From contig OX387197.1 of NCBI GenBank assembly GCA_947561715.1, positions 24,020,266 through 24,084,265 of the forward strand: a stretch of 64,000 nt of DNA, read 5' to 3'. Numbering within the stretch: position 1 is the stretch's first letter; each line of letters opens with the position of its first letter. Under the pieces are notes generated by a model. It did no database searches, had not been told where the DNA came from, and saw only the letters and a program-made list of their open reading frames with translations. Shown here in pieces: positions 12,844 through 26,600 of this stretch. The position numbers and the translations under genes are program-made. Source of the stretch: Ascidia mentula (taxonomy: Eukaryota > Chordata > Ascidiacea > Phlebobranchia > Ascidiidae).

Positions 12844-15800
12844 CTATGTGTAGACCTTCGTACGTACAAGCTGTATGTACGTAAGAGTGAACATTCCAAG
12901 CACAATTGAACCAAGAGCGACCACGTTCACCCACAGATCCCAGTCCGTTATATTACTGTCTGGGTAACCAAGTCGTTGGACCAGGAACTCTTCGCCCGAT
13001 ATCTGGTAACTATACGCAAAAAAATATTTGGAGAAATTTGTAATTAGTTCACACGTGGTAGGGCTGTGGAAAAAGTATATCTTGACTTCATCAACAATGA
13101 CAGGTGGGTTATCGTATCGTTGACAAAAATAAGAATTTTTTTAGGAAACTCCCACAAAGCAAGATTACATTTGTCAAACTGTGTGAACGAAAATTGCCAG
13201 AACCAACAGAAAATTAAATTGTAAAAATGTAATTAAATTCTGTTAATAAAATAAAATACTAACATTCAGTTGACATTTTGACATTCAAATTCAAAATTTT
13301 TGCAACTGCCGAGAAACGGAAATTAACCAATAGCAGCAAAGAGAAAAATTACTACAAGATATATCAACAACAACGGCCATCCCTTCCACACTAATGCTTA
13401 TTATTTAGACAAATTGAAATTAAAACGTCATCTTTTTGTAGTTTTTTTGATGACACGCGGTAACAATATATTGTTAACAAATCAACTAATGCTTAAATTT
13501 ACAACAAATATTTTCTGCCTTGACATAAATCGATACCAAGACTACGGCATCCGCACGGTGGCGATACAGAGCTACTTGGCATAGTAATTACCACGATGAG
13601 ATTTCTTATTTCCCGTTCTTGAAAATCGTAGAACTGATTTAATAATTTAATAGTTTTAAAAGTTTATCTGTCCTTTGTGTATGTAATTGATATTTTTTTT
13701 GAGAGTTTGATTTCTATGAATCGCCTGTTTAGTCTCTATGACTGACAGAGACTCAGTAACGAATAACTTGAAACAGACAGACGACTTGGGATTTTTTATC
13801 CTATTTTTGTTTTTTGTTAAAACAAAATATATATAAGTCAAAAACAACCACAAAATTTTTTTTTTTCATTTTTATAACAAACTGCTTGGCATCTTAGCTG
13901 TTGCAGTGATAATAAAAATATTCACCGCATTACGTAAGCGAATTCGTCCAATAAAGGTAACCAATGTAAATTTACCAGAAAAAAAGATCAACGTTGTTGT
14001 GTTTGAGTCGTTGTTACATTTTGTTTGGGATTGTTGCGTCACTACTTTCACGAAAGTTGGGAACCAAAGGTTTAATAGTTTAATGATAGTTTAACAGTTT
14101 TCAAAAGTTCATCTGTCTTTTTTGTATTGAAGTTGTGTGTATTTCATGACAAAAAAAAACACGAAGCAAAAATCATACCAGAGCGAGACGCTGTCGTTGA
14201 AGGTAATGCTGACGTCAGGGGAGCTCGCCACTTGTAGTAGAGACGACGAGAAGTCGGAGTTGTTCAATGTTCCGCATTGTTCGAACATCTGATAGCGGAA
14301 CTCGTTCACACACAGTCCCTGCGAGGAAAATACGCTGGTGGTAAAAATACACAGATAACAGATATAATGTTTCTGTTGCTGCCGGGCATATTATATTTCA
14401 ATATTTTGTTCTTCTGGCACAATTAAAACATAACTTGCGGAAGCCAGACTATTAATATACACAGAGAACGTTATAAGTAAATACTCGTGTTGGTTTACAC
14501 CGGATGAAGCGAGAGGATCACGCGAAAGCTCGTGTGTTTTAGAAAATGAAAATCAGTCTTTTTATACAGTACTAAACCTGAAAACTACACATGTCTTAAA
14601 AAAAGTTGAAGAGGACAAAATGTTCTTTCAAAGTAAACCACTGGAGTTTAACTGTTTACAAACTAAATACTAAGCAGGGGTAAATTAGCAAGAAAAAGCC
14701 TGCAATGTAAATAAAGAATTTGTTTTAAATCTGCAGGACGGGCCGTTGTGTCTAAAGTCATAAGCGGAAAATAAAATTGGACAATGAATGAATGGCGATG
14801 GATTTCCCGAAAACAAATTACCCATAATTCAAAATACCCCACAACAAATTGGGTCTGCACAGATTCAATTGGACACAAAATTCCAATACAAATTACAGCG
14901 ATGAGACAAAACACAAGTAACTACATTAGTTTTACCCACCGAAAATGCGTACTGTGCCACACTGAGATATTCGATCCAAGCTAACCAGGGCAGTATGGAG
15001 TCGATGTTCAACAACAAACCGGCAAACAGCTGCAAAAAATCGAATTGGCATTTATTATAAAAAACAAAAAACAAATGTTCATTGTCAAATGAGCTCATTA
15101 TAAAAAATAACGATAAAAAGATGCAAGCGAACAGCAAAAATATGCCAACAAAAATTATGTTGCCATAACTCACTGTTGTATTTTGTTGAATAAGGTTAAC
15201 GGAATAGGCCACAAGCTTAAAATGGCAGCATTATTCGAAACAACTACGACCTATTGGGCTTATACAGAGCAGTGTTTTATGTGGAAAATGTCAAAAGCTT
15301 ACGATGGAAAAGACGAATGTCAACGAGATGAAAATGCTCGCAACGGCGAAGGTGCTGAAGGTGGCTGAGAAGAAGAGAGCGATTGAAACGGCCGCGTAAC
15401 CAGTGAGAAGAACGAACAAGACGAAGATGAAGAAAGCACCGGGTTCCGCCTTTAAACCTGGACAAATGCAGTGTGAAATAGATTGGCTTTGGCCGGTTTT
15501 TGTATTGCGGTAGATCCAAATCCTACTTGCCTTTAAACACAACGAACCCTTAAACTTAAGTTGAAAGGTGAAGCAATATATTTTTTTTGCCAAAAAAGTA
15601 TATAATGCGGTGCAAATTATTTTGATCTTATCTTATTTGTACAAGTTGTAGCATTATTACTCGACTGGAATGTGAGTTTGATGGTTCCCGTGCCAATATG
15701 TGATGCAGTGCAAAATTAAACGATCTGACTGCATTTCCATCACAAAAACCTCTGCCTTTACACCAGACAAACTTAATATTAGGTTGCAATCTGAGGTAAT

Positions 15801-18800
15801 ATTTTCGATCACGTCATTCAACCATATTTTAAACACATATTATTGTCAATCAAGCGGACATGTACGAAAACAATCCCAAACCAGCAACACCAAAAACACA
15901 ATTATTAAAAAACACAAAATAAAAAGATGAAATACTTTGGCCTGGCGCGAAGGCAGCTGGGTTACATTTCATCTGAAATAACTTTACATCAAGTGGCACC
16001 ATATGCCATATTCTGTCCAAGAGCATATTCTCTGTTTAAAATATTTTAGCACTACTTACCGACCATCCAGTACGTGACTGAGCAGAATATAATGGGAGCA
16101 ATTGTCCGCATAGGTATCAGGTCTGCCGTTAACTTGGCGAGAAAATACGATATCACCTTGTAATATCCGGAAACGTACTCGTGTCTGCGCAGAATGTAAT
16201 TTTTTTGAAGGTTTCGAGAAGCGCAAGATGTCGCCACACAATCACTGGCAAGGTATTTTTTCTGATCTTTTCCACGGTATGGGTTGTGTAACATACGTCA
16301 CAGAAATCAGTGTTTATATTTCGTAATGTTTCGGGTGCAGCAATGCACAAGTTTTGCAAAATCGAATGTTCTCGAGTAAAGCGAGTCATTCAATATCCTG
16401 TTTACCACATAAAATATTATCACAAGATACAAACTCTTGTATTACACTAACCATTTGCAACATACGTCACAGAAACCAGTGCTTGAATTGCGTAATGTTT
16501 TGCGCGCAGCATTGAACATGTACTGCATGATCCCATAATGTGACCCAAATGATTTAGCCATCGAATATTCTCGAGTAAAGTGATTCATTCAACATCCTGT
16601 TTACCACATAAAATGTCCTGGTGTTTGTGAAGACATGCCTCGAACGTACGATTTATAACGGCTCTGAAATTCTGAAGCTATAACACTCACATGAAAATGT
16701 CTTTCTCCTTCACAAAGACCTCTATGGCGCTGATCGAACCGAACAACAAATTAGTTGTGATGAAGAAAAGAACCCCGAACCTAATAGCAAAAAAATCGAT
16801 CAAATAACACCTGATTTGAAAGGTATGTCCAAACCTGAACCTATTCATCGCACCTGTTTTGAGTCCCGGTTGTGGCCGAGTTGTCCACCTGGTAGTAAAG
16901 GAGACCGAACACAACTCCCACAATTAGATTGAGGACCAGCTGCATGCGAAAAAAACACATTTTTTTGCTGCTGTAGAAATGAGGCATCAAAGTGCAGAGG
17001 CTTGAATTTATTCAATTTTGGACATGCCAAAAAGGTTACGGCGATGAGGCCGTAACAAGAAACAAAAAAATGGCTTAAATTTATCTGCAAAAAAAAGCAT
17101 GCAAAAAAATTAGCTGGGTTGCCATTGATCCTGAGCCTAAAACTAGAACGACTGAAAAAAATTATGATATTTATTTCAAGGTACAACGCAGCAAAATTGA
17201 CAAAGAATCCCAAAGCGAAAAAACTAATCACTATTCATCATTTTTCCTGATATCTTCTTACATTTCCAACCGAAGCTAATGGATTCCTTACGACGTTTTT
17301 GAATGCACGACTTGCAAGAATTCCGAACTGGTAATAGAAGGGGGTGGCGTAAGTGTTCAAATCGTGGCTGTCCGGTTTGGGAATGTTCTTTCCTGCAACA
17401 GAGGGAAAGCTTTATTAGCGAAATGGGATTTTTCCAAACACCAGAACAGTGGGATTTTAAGCGCAAAAGAGCCATAATAATCAGACAGGGGTACACACCG
17501 TTTCGACCTGTAAGGTCTCATCAGTGCAGCTGGTGACCGTGGCACATGCTAGCTGGTAGATTAGCAGGCACAGAGATATCCACTTTGTGGTACCTTTCGG
17601 TCAATCGTCGATATGTTGGGTACCAAACTAGGTACCAATCAACATAGACGAACCACGTAGAGCGCAGTATGGCCAAACAACTGTTTGGGATCCAACATAG
17701 GCTTTCAAACCAAATCATATTATATGCGCAGAAGAGCCATAATAGTCAATAAGAGCTACATACAGGTGTACACACTGACCTGCAAGTCTCAAGTGGGTTT
17801 TTATTATGGAAATGTAATCGTGATATTGTGTTGAACATAACAATCATCTTTTTACGCTTGAGATAAACGGATCTTTTCAAATTTTTTGGGACCTGAAGGG
17901 CCTCATCAGTGCAGCCGGTGACTGTAGCACCGTACAAAATTTTTCACTGTGGTGCTTTTCAATTAACGTCGATTCGTTGGGTAACAATCAACAGAGCCAA
18001 ACCGTACTGCTTAGTATCTGAAAGCTTTTTCAGTGCTACAGTTCCAAGCTGCACTGATGAGACCTTTTAGGTCAAAACGCCCACCTTCATATTGCTTAAC
18101 GATGCTTGCTAGTTCGGTGTCCGTGGTCGTTTTAATGTCGGAATTGGAGAATTTCTCGGAGAGTTGACACGCCAAACTTGTGGCTTCCGCTTCCGAAATC
18201 TCACCCACAGCTGAAGGAAAAACGAAAAAACAATAAATGTTTTTTTTGTTGTGGTGAACGCCACAATTCGGCTGTGGTCTTGTGACATATATAGAACATG
18301 TGCAGAGTCGCCATCGATGTTAAACCGAAAAAAAGGGCAAAGGAAGCGCCGTATTGCGGCAATAAAACATGCCTGGCAGCATCAGTAGTAATTTATGAAA
18401 AGGAATACGATTTACCTTCAATGTTGTTACAAGAAATGATTTTAGCAAAAATAAAATAGATAAGACTGTATTTAATGTTGTTTGTGCTAAATTTTATCAA
18501 AAATAAGAAAAATAACTAAAAAATGCCTAAAAATAAGGACGCCCTGTCACCGACGAAGGACAAATCTTAGAATCTGAATACTGTATGACAACCCCGATGA
18601 TACAACATTAATTTCTATCGTAATTTCAGTAGAATCTCAGGACAGTTTTTACGTACATGCATGTACTCATTTACTTTAAAATATGTTTTGTACCGACCAT
18701 ACTACACCACACTATACACACACCAGCCATGCACGTCATACGTGGGATGTCAAACAACAGTTAAGCAAAACATAATCCCAAGTGTAAGTTCGTGACACTT

Positions 18801-21800
18801 TTGCAGTCAATAGCAACAAGTCAATAGCAACATTAGTCACGCCAAAGCGACACCACCAGCAGTTACGGCAGGCAAGTGTTACAAATCACCAACTCTTTAA
18901 ACACAATCCTCTCACCATTGCTTGACTTTCGAGGGTTACGGAATACAACTAGTTCTTGTATCCCTTGCAAAAAATGCACAAGGGTTTTGTTTAAAACGGC
19001 CGTGCCATGATGTACACTACTGGAATGTAGGTTACTGTATCAGAAATCAATCCAACCTGGCATTTTCGTAACGAATATAAAGGAAATACATGACATGGCG
19101 ACTGGTTAAACGGATGCTCCATAGTCGGCAAATTATTCTGTACATTTTCATGACATACGCCGTTGAACCGAAGGTTTATTGGTCATTTTGCATGAAATAT
19201 GTTCAGTAATCACCATGAAGTATTTGCGAGAGGCCAAATTAAACGGAAAACACCAAACTTTTTTATTACCACTATTACTTGATTTTATCATAAAGAGCCC
19301 GAAAACTTTGTGCCCACTGCCTAGAAGTTTGCTTTAAGGTCATAATTACAACACAACAGTAGCTTCATTGTAAGCGACACGGCTAAATAAGGCCCTGTCG
19401 CTGTGTTGCTAACCGCAGTGTTTGCGAGCGAGCGAAGTTCGATTATTAAATTAAATACGTCAACATCCTCACCATCCTCGCCACGGTTGGCGCTCGCGAG
19501 CGCGGTAGAATCGCCGTTGATGACGTCAAGAAAAAAGTCGGCAGGGTTGTTGTGTTCTTCGCAAGTGTAACCTGAAATATCATTTACAAACTCTTAGGTT
19601 TCTTAAAAAGGGTAACAAAACATTGAAGGCCAATTGGAAAATACAGTATTCGCGAAACAGCATTGGTATTTTTGCATGTCGATGTATCTCAAAGCAACAA
19701 AATATGATTCTTGATATCTTTCATAGATTGAATGCAATGTCATGAACCAATACGCAGATCTGACGAGGTTTTTTGTCGAACTAGCCTTTTAAATACGACT
19801 TATGACTGTTTGGTGAATGTTTTCTCTGCAATACAGATAGCTGTGTAACACAAAATCACATTTTTACGGATCTGCTTTTTGAGTGCAATATCAAAGACGC
19901 TTAATTTTCACTAAAGGCTTTATAGAAACAAAAATCATGAGGCTGCAGACAGTAGTGCTGTTCTGTCTCATTAGCGCAGCTGGTTCTTTAGAGTGAAAAG
20001 CCCGTAAAATTTAATGAACCAACTAACCTATACTTTCAAAATAGGGAAGAGTTTTGTCGTAAGGTCCGTGGAACACTAGGTGGCCGAGGGATAGGAGAGT
20101 CAGGGAGTCGAAGAGACGGAAGATGGAGTACCGAGGTTGGTGGATGGATAGGATGATCGTTCGACCCCTGCTTGCCAACCTGAGGATTAAATAAAGCGAA
20201 AAAAATTAAGGGGGGAATTACAGGGTTTTTGGTGATGACGTCAGTTTAATTGTTCAGCATACGACCAAAATTCTGAAAAAATGCAAGCTTTAAGCACAAA
20301 TGCAAAGTTCGAATACAAAAAAATTTTCCATGGCCATGTTAATTATTCTCTTGTTGTAATCGATATCCCGTTTTAAGCGAGTGGAATCAAGCTTTACGTA
20401 AATTGAAAACGGTTTGCACTTAAATCTAAATTTTCCGATTAGCAGAACAAACATTGCCACCACGCAGGATGCTGGACTTGAATATATTTTTTCTATTTTG
20501 GACGTCGATTAGTTGATCAAAGTTAGATGCAATATACGACGCTTAAGCAACAATATATATACCTTTTCAGCAGAATCATTACAGCATTGGCTGTGGAGGC
20601 GTCAAGACCAGTGGTCGGTTCGTCGAGAAACAGGACAGATGGGGATGTGATGAGTTCCATCCCGATCGAAGCACGTTTCTTTTCACCCCCCGATACACCG
20701 CGAATCATTTCGTTTCCGATCTGAAAACGACTATTTTGGGGTGCGGTTCAACCATACCGAGAGCTTGTTAGAATGCTGATGCATATTTAAATGTGTTTGG
20801 GTTAAAAGTGCACACATATACTAGGCTTACACTTTTTTCAATGTTAAACGAGGCTATGTTTGATTTCAAGCTCATCCCTGTTAGGGTGGCCTATACTTCT
20901 CCCTGTGCTCCCAAACATACCGCCAAACTGGAGACCTTTTATTTCAAATTCAATTAGCGTTGTGAATCGTGTGCAGCTTGGGTAACAGGTATAATTTAAT
21001 TGAATAAATATAAACGAATTATTTGTCTTCAGAATCCCAATTTTGGATCGCTGAGTCATCAGCCCTGTTAATTCGTGAAATAATTACATTGCTGGCGCGT
21101 TTAACTGGCTGAAATTGGTTAGGGCAACCCTAGACACGACAGGTACATGCGGCATTTACATACACTGTCATTTTTGTCAGTTACAAAAAAAAATTGAAAT
21201 TGGCAGAAAATAGGTTTTTAAGCGTTTTTATTTTTTAAGATTTTCCGACGTCAAGAATCAAAATGTGTACACGCACTGTTTCGACCTGTAAGGTCTCATC
21301 AGTGCAGCTGTTGAGTGGCACTGTGCTAGCTTTCATACTAGCAGGCACACTAGTCTCCACTTTGTGATACCTTTCGGTCAACGTCGATCTGCAGGGTACT
21401 CTATACTGGGTACCAAACAACAGATACGACGAACCACTGTGCAGCGCACTATGGCCAAACGGATCTGCTTCGTAACCGATAGTGCAAAAGGCAAAAAACA
21501 CCAATGTAATATAGGTGTTTGTCATTTTGTCATTTCGCACCCCACGAAGTTTGAAAACAGCCCTCAAACTCAAATACGGGTACCTTAGTGTCGGCGCAAG
21601 CTGTAAGACCAAGGTCGTACAGCACTTCGTCGATTCTTTTTCGCTTCACATCTCTGGAAATAGAGCGAGGCAAACGCAAATTGGCTGAAAACCACAAGTT
21701 CTCTCGAACCGTCAGAGTTCCAAGTACGATGTCATGCTGAAGAACAAGGTTTGACTTTGAAAATTAAATGTTAGTATTTTAAATCGGGTTGATACCTGTT

Positions 21801-23675
21801 GGCAAGTAGTATATTGGAGGACACAAACCTATATTTTGTTTATGTACAGAAGATTTGTTTAAGGCGCAACTACATGTTTAATTTATGCAACAACAAAAAA
21901 ACTTAACAATTCAAGCAGCACATACAAACAATACGATATTGTGGACTTCAAGGAAGCTATATTTTGCCCAAAGCTGTACATTTACGTTTCATCAACACAG
22001 ACGATTTTAAGTGCAACATTCTGACAAACAAAGTTTGTAAAAAAACAAAAAAAAAACACAGACGATTTTGAGGTCTACCCATATGACTTAATGGTGTGAT
22101 TAATTTGACCCTGAGAGCATACTCCAACACAAAACATGTGAATCATATTCTCTTGGAAACAGACATTAGGCTGATTTGTATGCAACTTTCTTCTGTCTAG
22201 TGGTTTTACAAAACACTTGTCAAACACCACTTGCATAGCATTTATCACTCTTCGAAAACATCAATTTGAGGTAGGAGTATGTGCAAGATATTAGTCAACA
22301 CTAAAACAGCTCACCTGTACCACATAACCACTTATACGCTTGAAATTTGAGGGCAAAGGTCTCCCATCTATTAAAACCAAGCCAGACAAACCACTTGGGT
22401 CTTTCCTTCCAGCAAGTATATCCAAAAGCCTGTTAAATAATAGGTTCAAAGGGACAGTCTCTGTCATAGACATGACCAAGTTCAAAATTGGTAAAATTAA
22501 AAAAAACATGACAGATACAACTCATCACATAAATCTTTCATTATTACTAAACAGTTGACCTCAGGCGAGTTTTGTGTTTTAATTTAAGGTCGGACATAGA
22601 TGATTTACAACATCTTAAAATGCAACGCAAAATATTCAACGCGCTTTTCAGGCAAAAAAACAAGGATTTTGTAACTGAAATTACTAGACATCACATGATG
22701 AATTTCACGTTATGGTTTGATCACTGCCGAATTTAACTTACGATGACTTTCCACTTCCAGTTGGGCCCATGATAGCATTCAAGCCAGGTTTCATAACCCC
22801 ACTGTAAAAAAAATTAAACCTGTTTATTTGGTTATCATTCAAAGAATTTTTATTTAAACTAGATTCGCAAAAGGTTGTGACAGCAGAAAAGCAGTCTAAC
22901 ATACCAATTGACTAAAAAATACCAAACCTGTTGATTTCTATTTAAAGAATTGATAATGACAATGCCTAATTGGAATATATAAATATATATGTATGAGAAA
23001 AAATTTAACAATAAGGGACTTTTTTTCCAATATAACTTGTAGAAGAAATTAAATACCAAGTCTTTGTTGGGCATAAGATTGTTTGGTGAAACTAATACTT
23101 TATCAAAGATCTTAGAGTAAAGTTTGACTAATATCCTGACTTTCATGCTGGTCTTTAGGACTGCTTTGATCCTGACCCCAACTGTAATCGACCAACAGAA
23201 AATCCAGGCTATTTGTAAATGTAGAGCAAATATTTTTGTTCACACTGGAGTAAATTGCCATGAATTGTAATTTATCTGATAGGTATAATTGGTTGCTTTT
23301 GTAGTTTTACACAATTTTGACACCTTTTTTTATCACTAAACTCTGTTCACTACATTTAAGTTTTAGTCGTTCCAAACACAGTGTCCTGGAAGTTGTACAA
23401 ATGTCAAAATTTACATGTCTGCAAGTGCAAAAAGATTAAGAACTGACATAAACAATAAACATGTTCTACCTCACATTATCCAAGATTTGCTTTGGCTTTG
23501 TACGGCAACATACACTTTTTATATTGACTGTGTAGTTGATATTGTGAAATGACATCACCGCATTGGGACCTTTGGTAGTTTCCCTGGGTTCCAATTCCAA
23601 TGATACGGTTGATATATCATCCAATCCATTATTTGGGACATATTTTACAGGCATTACATCATTTGACCTGCTCAT
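12844..23675 (-). CDS. ABCG2: ABCG2-type half transporter (breast cancer resistance protein family)
   Basis: Plasma-membrane ABC half transporter that works as a dimer to export xenobiotics, urate, porphyrins or sterols in known relatives. Sixteen coding exons, listed 5' to 3': 23470-23675, 22742-22801, 22315-22429, 21584-21736, 20563-20720, 20028-20179, 19473-19571, 18085-18210, 17262-17392, 16854-16939, 16691-16780, 16060-16184, 15303-15457, 14940-15029, 14179-14318 and 12844-13009. They join in phase to 683 residues (human ABCG2 has 655). Nucleotide-binding domain first: Walker [10 protein letters not shown] near 81-89, Q-loop VVQHD ending exon 3, signature VSGGE near 187-191, Walker B LFLDEP, H-loop SIHQPR with His about 244. 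The membrane domain follows: GTQNR, the HEYVSGYY region, and hydrophobic segments in exons 10-14 and 16. The extracellular loop between the last two segments lies in exons 15-16 and has NIT and NNS N-glycosylation motifs. Introns are short but carry many small repeats. Confidence 0.95.
14498..14565 (+). repeat. Dispersed short repeat with GATGAAGCGAG core, copy 1
   Basis: The core GATGAAGCGAG, a short spacer and CGCGAAAGCT followed by CAGTCTTTTTA recurs at 37251-37325 in the PCCA locus. GCGAG and its complement can pair across the spacer as a small hairpin. Both copies are intronic. The family could be a SINE fragment or a MITE; I cannot name it. Confidence 0.55.
16290..16414 (+). repeat. Intronic tandem duplication, unit 1
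   Basis: Begins AACATACGTCACAGAAA and ends CTGTTTACCACATAAAAT. The same start, middle (ATTCTCGAGTAAAG or close) and end recur at 16459-16614. It lies in the intron between ABCG2 exons 11 and 12. Confidence 0.75.
16459..16614 (+). repeat. Intronic tandem duplication, unit 2
   Basis: Second copy of the 16290-16414 unit, about 30 bp longer because of extra sequence in the middle. Divergence between the copies is visible at many positions, so the duplication is not very recent. Confidence 0.75.
17491..17678 (+). repeat. Repeat family with CTCATCAGTGCAGC core, copy 1
   Basis: About 190 bp beginning GTACACACCGTTTCGACCTG and running through AAGGTCTCATCAGTGCAGC to GCAGTATGGCCAAAC. It aligns end to end with 21267-21460 in the same orientation. 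A shorter related piece follows at 17727-17795. It lies in an ABCG2 intron. The left end matches the arms of the foldback at 17890-18073, so all belong to one family. Confidence 0.65.
17890..18073 (+). mobile_element. Foldback MITE beside the ABCG2 exon 8 splice donor
   Basis: Two arms of about 41 bp face each other: 17890-17930 (GACCTGAAGGGCCTCATCAG onward) and 18033-18073, whose reverse complement reads GACCTAAAAGGTCTCATCAG and continues to GTAGCAC. The loop is about 100 bp. No coding capacity. The right edge is only 11 bp from the last base of ABCG2 exon 8 (18085). The arms match the left end of the repeats at 17491 and 21267. Confidence 0.7.
18350..18401 (+). repeat. Dispersed repeat shared with the PCCA locus, copy 1
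   Basis: CCGTATTG(C/T)GGCAATAAAACATGCCTGGCAGCATCAGTA recurs almost unchanged at 36900-36955. Here it lies in an ABCG2 intron. It has no recognisable ends and probably is a fragment of a larger family. Confidence 0.65.
21267..21460 (+). repeat. Repeat family with CTCATCAGTGCAGC core, copy 2
   Basis: About 194 bp, aligning along its length with 17491-17678: TTTCGACCTGTAAGGTCTC, CATCAGTGCAGCTG, CTAGCAGGCACA, TACCTTTCGGTCAA and TATGGCCAAAC are shared. It lies in the ABCG2 intron next to exon 4. Confidence 0.65.
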
Positions 23676-26600
23676 AATTGTCCAATTAACCTATCAAAGA
23701 TGGTGCAAATGGATAAAAGCCCACAAAATCTGCTTGAAAACAAATGAGATAGTTTGGAGAAAGGTCTTTTAACAATAAATCAATATATAATTTTGACTGG
23801 CATGTATATCGCTTAAGCCACAAAGGTTACAAAGTTGGGCAACCTCAAAGTGACCCAAACAATCATTTCTCATGTTACCACGACCCAAGATGTCTAAGAG
23901 CAAATTATCATCCTTTTCAAACCACCATTTATACTCCTCTCTGGCAAGGAAAACGATGTTAAAGTACTGTTGACTCGATGAATTGTGGAAAGATAGGTTT
24001 AAATCTATTGCCTTTCGTGTAAGACAAATATATTTCGCTAAAAAAGCATTAACGGTGTTTACAAAAACAACATAAAGAGTAAAAATACAACCACAAAAAG
24101 CTCATCTCTGTCTCAACAATGCTCTGTGTGCTGCACAACGCTTTTCACAACTAACTCCCAGGTGAGTGAAGTCACGCACAGTATTAAATGAACTACTTGA
24201 TATGAAACGTCCAAACTAAGAGGTCACGTCAGGTCCACCAATTTTGTAACAGTTTATGTAAATATTAACTTTATAGCAATTGCCACAATAAAGTATGACT
24301 TGGGTCGGGTGTAACCATGCTGCAGACGAGCGCTTCGACTCGACGAAGTTAAACAGTAACTAAATTGGGTAAGGTCACCTCAGCCTACGTCACACTATTA
24401 CATAATCGGCGTGTTACAAGTTACATAACCACCAAAGCAAACACAACAAAAATGACCGCGGTCGATATTTGTATGGAGCTAAAGTACAATAACTATTAAG
24501 ATGGTGTCGATTTCTTGCAATGGTTTGGCAAAACACCAATGCTGCAAAATACAACATTGCATGCCGGCGTAGAAGAAATTGCTGTGTCATAGACTGACGT
24601 AAGCACTATTCACACAATACAAAAAAGAGATACAGGGGATTGCAGTGACTCGTGAAATGTTTTTTTGTTATCCCACAAGTGGAATATTCACTGTGTGTGA
24701 TACACTTACTGGTAATTGGTCACGAAAGGCCGTCAAAAGGGTTATGAAAGTATAACAGATATACCGCAAATGAAAGTGCTTCACTCTGAAAGTGGAAAAT
24801 AGAGAAAATGTTGAGAAACACTATAGCATGTTTATGTTGCGTTGTTTTGCCATATTGCTGCTAAAACTCCTTTCACCGCAAATCGTTCCTTAATGTTTTT
24901 CATTACGAGAACATCGTTAATCTTTTTTCGCATAAACAACTCTTTGTAGCATTTCAGATCACAACGTTCTCTAAAGGTAAGTGATTGTTGCTGTATTAAA
25001 TTGTTTGTGGCCTTGTGTGCATAATAATTTGCATACGTTGCAAGATTCATTTATGTTACAAAGGGATGATTTTCAAAGATAAAGAACGGACAACACATTA
25101 TAAACGCCGAGACCACACGAGAGGGGGTGCAGACGGTACGGACCATCAGGCACCATTCGAGCCTAGAGGAACCATAAACATCAAAAGGACGCCAATGAAC
25201 ACTATCATCGTTTGCGTTGAAACTGGAGAATTTCTAAAGCGCTTGCTTCCCGTAGAATGTGATCTCCAAAAAATGGTCCCGTCCTTTTTTTTCTACTTCA
25301 TGCAGGGCCCGCACGCACGTCACGCCACTTGTGTAATTAACCGTCTAGTGTGAACACACATACTAAATATTTCATGTTTATGGACGTGCGTGCTGGGGAC
25401 TACAAGAAGCTACACAAACCTCTCAATAAGATTAACTCTTAAGGGTGGAAACTACTGCAATGGAGTTTGCTTTCAAACCAAACAAACTAGGCAGCGCATC
25501 AAATGCTTTTACCTTATAATTTAACACACTAGCATTTTCTTATCCTTATATAGCCGTTTAGCCAATAAAAAAAAGCGATTATCTTTTACGTGTATTTTTA
25601 ATAGTTTCGAAAACAAAATAGTGACCCAAGGATAACCTCTCGACAAAAAGAACAAATAAGTCTTTCTCAAAACCTTCGCGTCCCAAAATATCGCTTTTGT
25701 TGTTTTCCGCACGTGAGAAGACCTGCCAGTCGCCCAATTCGGTGTCTCTTTACCTAAAGTGCACGAGAAAAGCTCGCGAAAACGCAAAGACCGCGACCGA
25801 CAGTTGAACAACATCTGCATTGGCATCTTTCAAATGTCACCTTGGTACAGTTCAGCTCGGGAGAGGTGTGATATATTAGTGCTTTGATTCTTCCGTGTGT
25901 GCCGGGAACGCATGCATTCGTACCGTGACACTGTCGATTCCACGTGATACCAATTGATGTTCTTTGCAAGCGCAATGTTAAAATGAACGGTTCTGCAAGG
26001 CCGGCAGTTTTATTTAAAAAAACATTATTTAAATTTTGGTTGTGTTGTTCGGCCAAGCAGAAAAACTAAAGATATTCAAATAGAAGAAAAATTCAACCGT
26101 TGGCGTCAAAATAATATCCAATCTCAAATATTGCACACAGTAAAAAAAACACATATATTTATAATAAAAGGTTAAAACAAAAAATGATAGAAAAAATCTT
26201 ATACGTTTGATTTTTGTTTCTTGTTTCGTATGAAATCAAGTTGCATAATTCAAGCAACATAGTTATTCACGCAATGGCCGTAATATTGAATGCGACTTCG
26301 CGGTAAGCCAATAAGTCAGCGGGGTTGAATAAGGGGAGCAGGCCCGGCACCTCATGATGCCTGATGTGCCACACAAAAGGTGTTTTCAGTTGTCTATGAC
26401 GTCAAAAATGTTTCGGAATGTTGGGAACGCGTGACGCAGGCGTGGGCGACACTTTGAGGCGTTAACAGTGAGTTTTACATCAGCTGCAATGGCGCGTGAC
26501 AAGAAGTTACGCAATGATAAAACAATCCATGCCGTGTATCTACATCCTCAAGGAAACTCTAAGATTTTCGGAAACTTCATACGTCAACGATTATGTATAG

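Noticed and set aside
24832..25050. 72-codon minus-strand frame upstream of ABCG2
   Set aside because: Short, no domain, no splice support.
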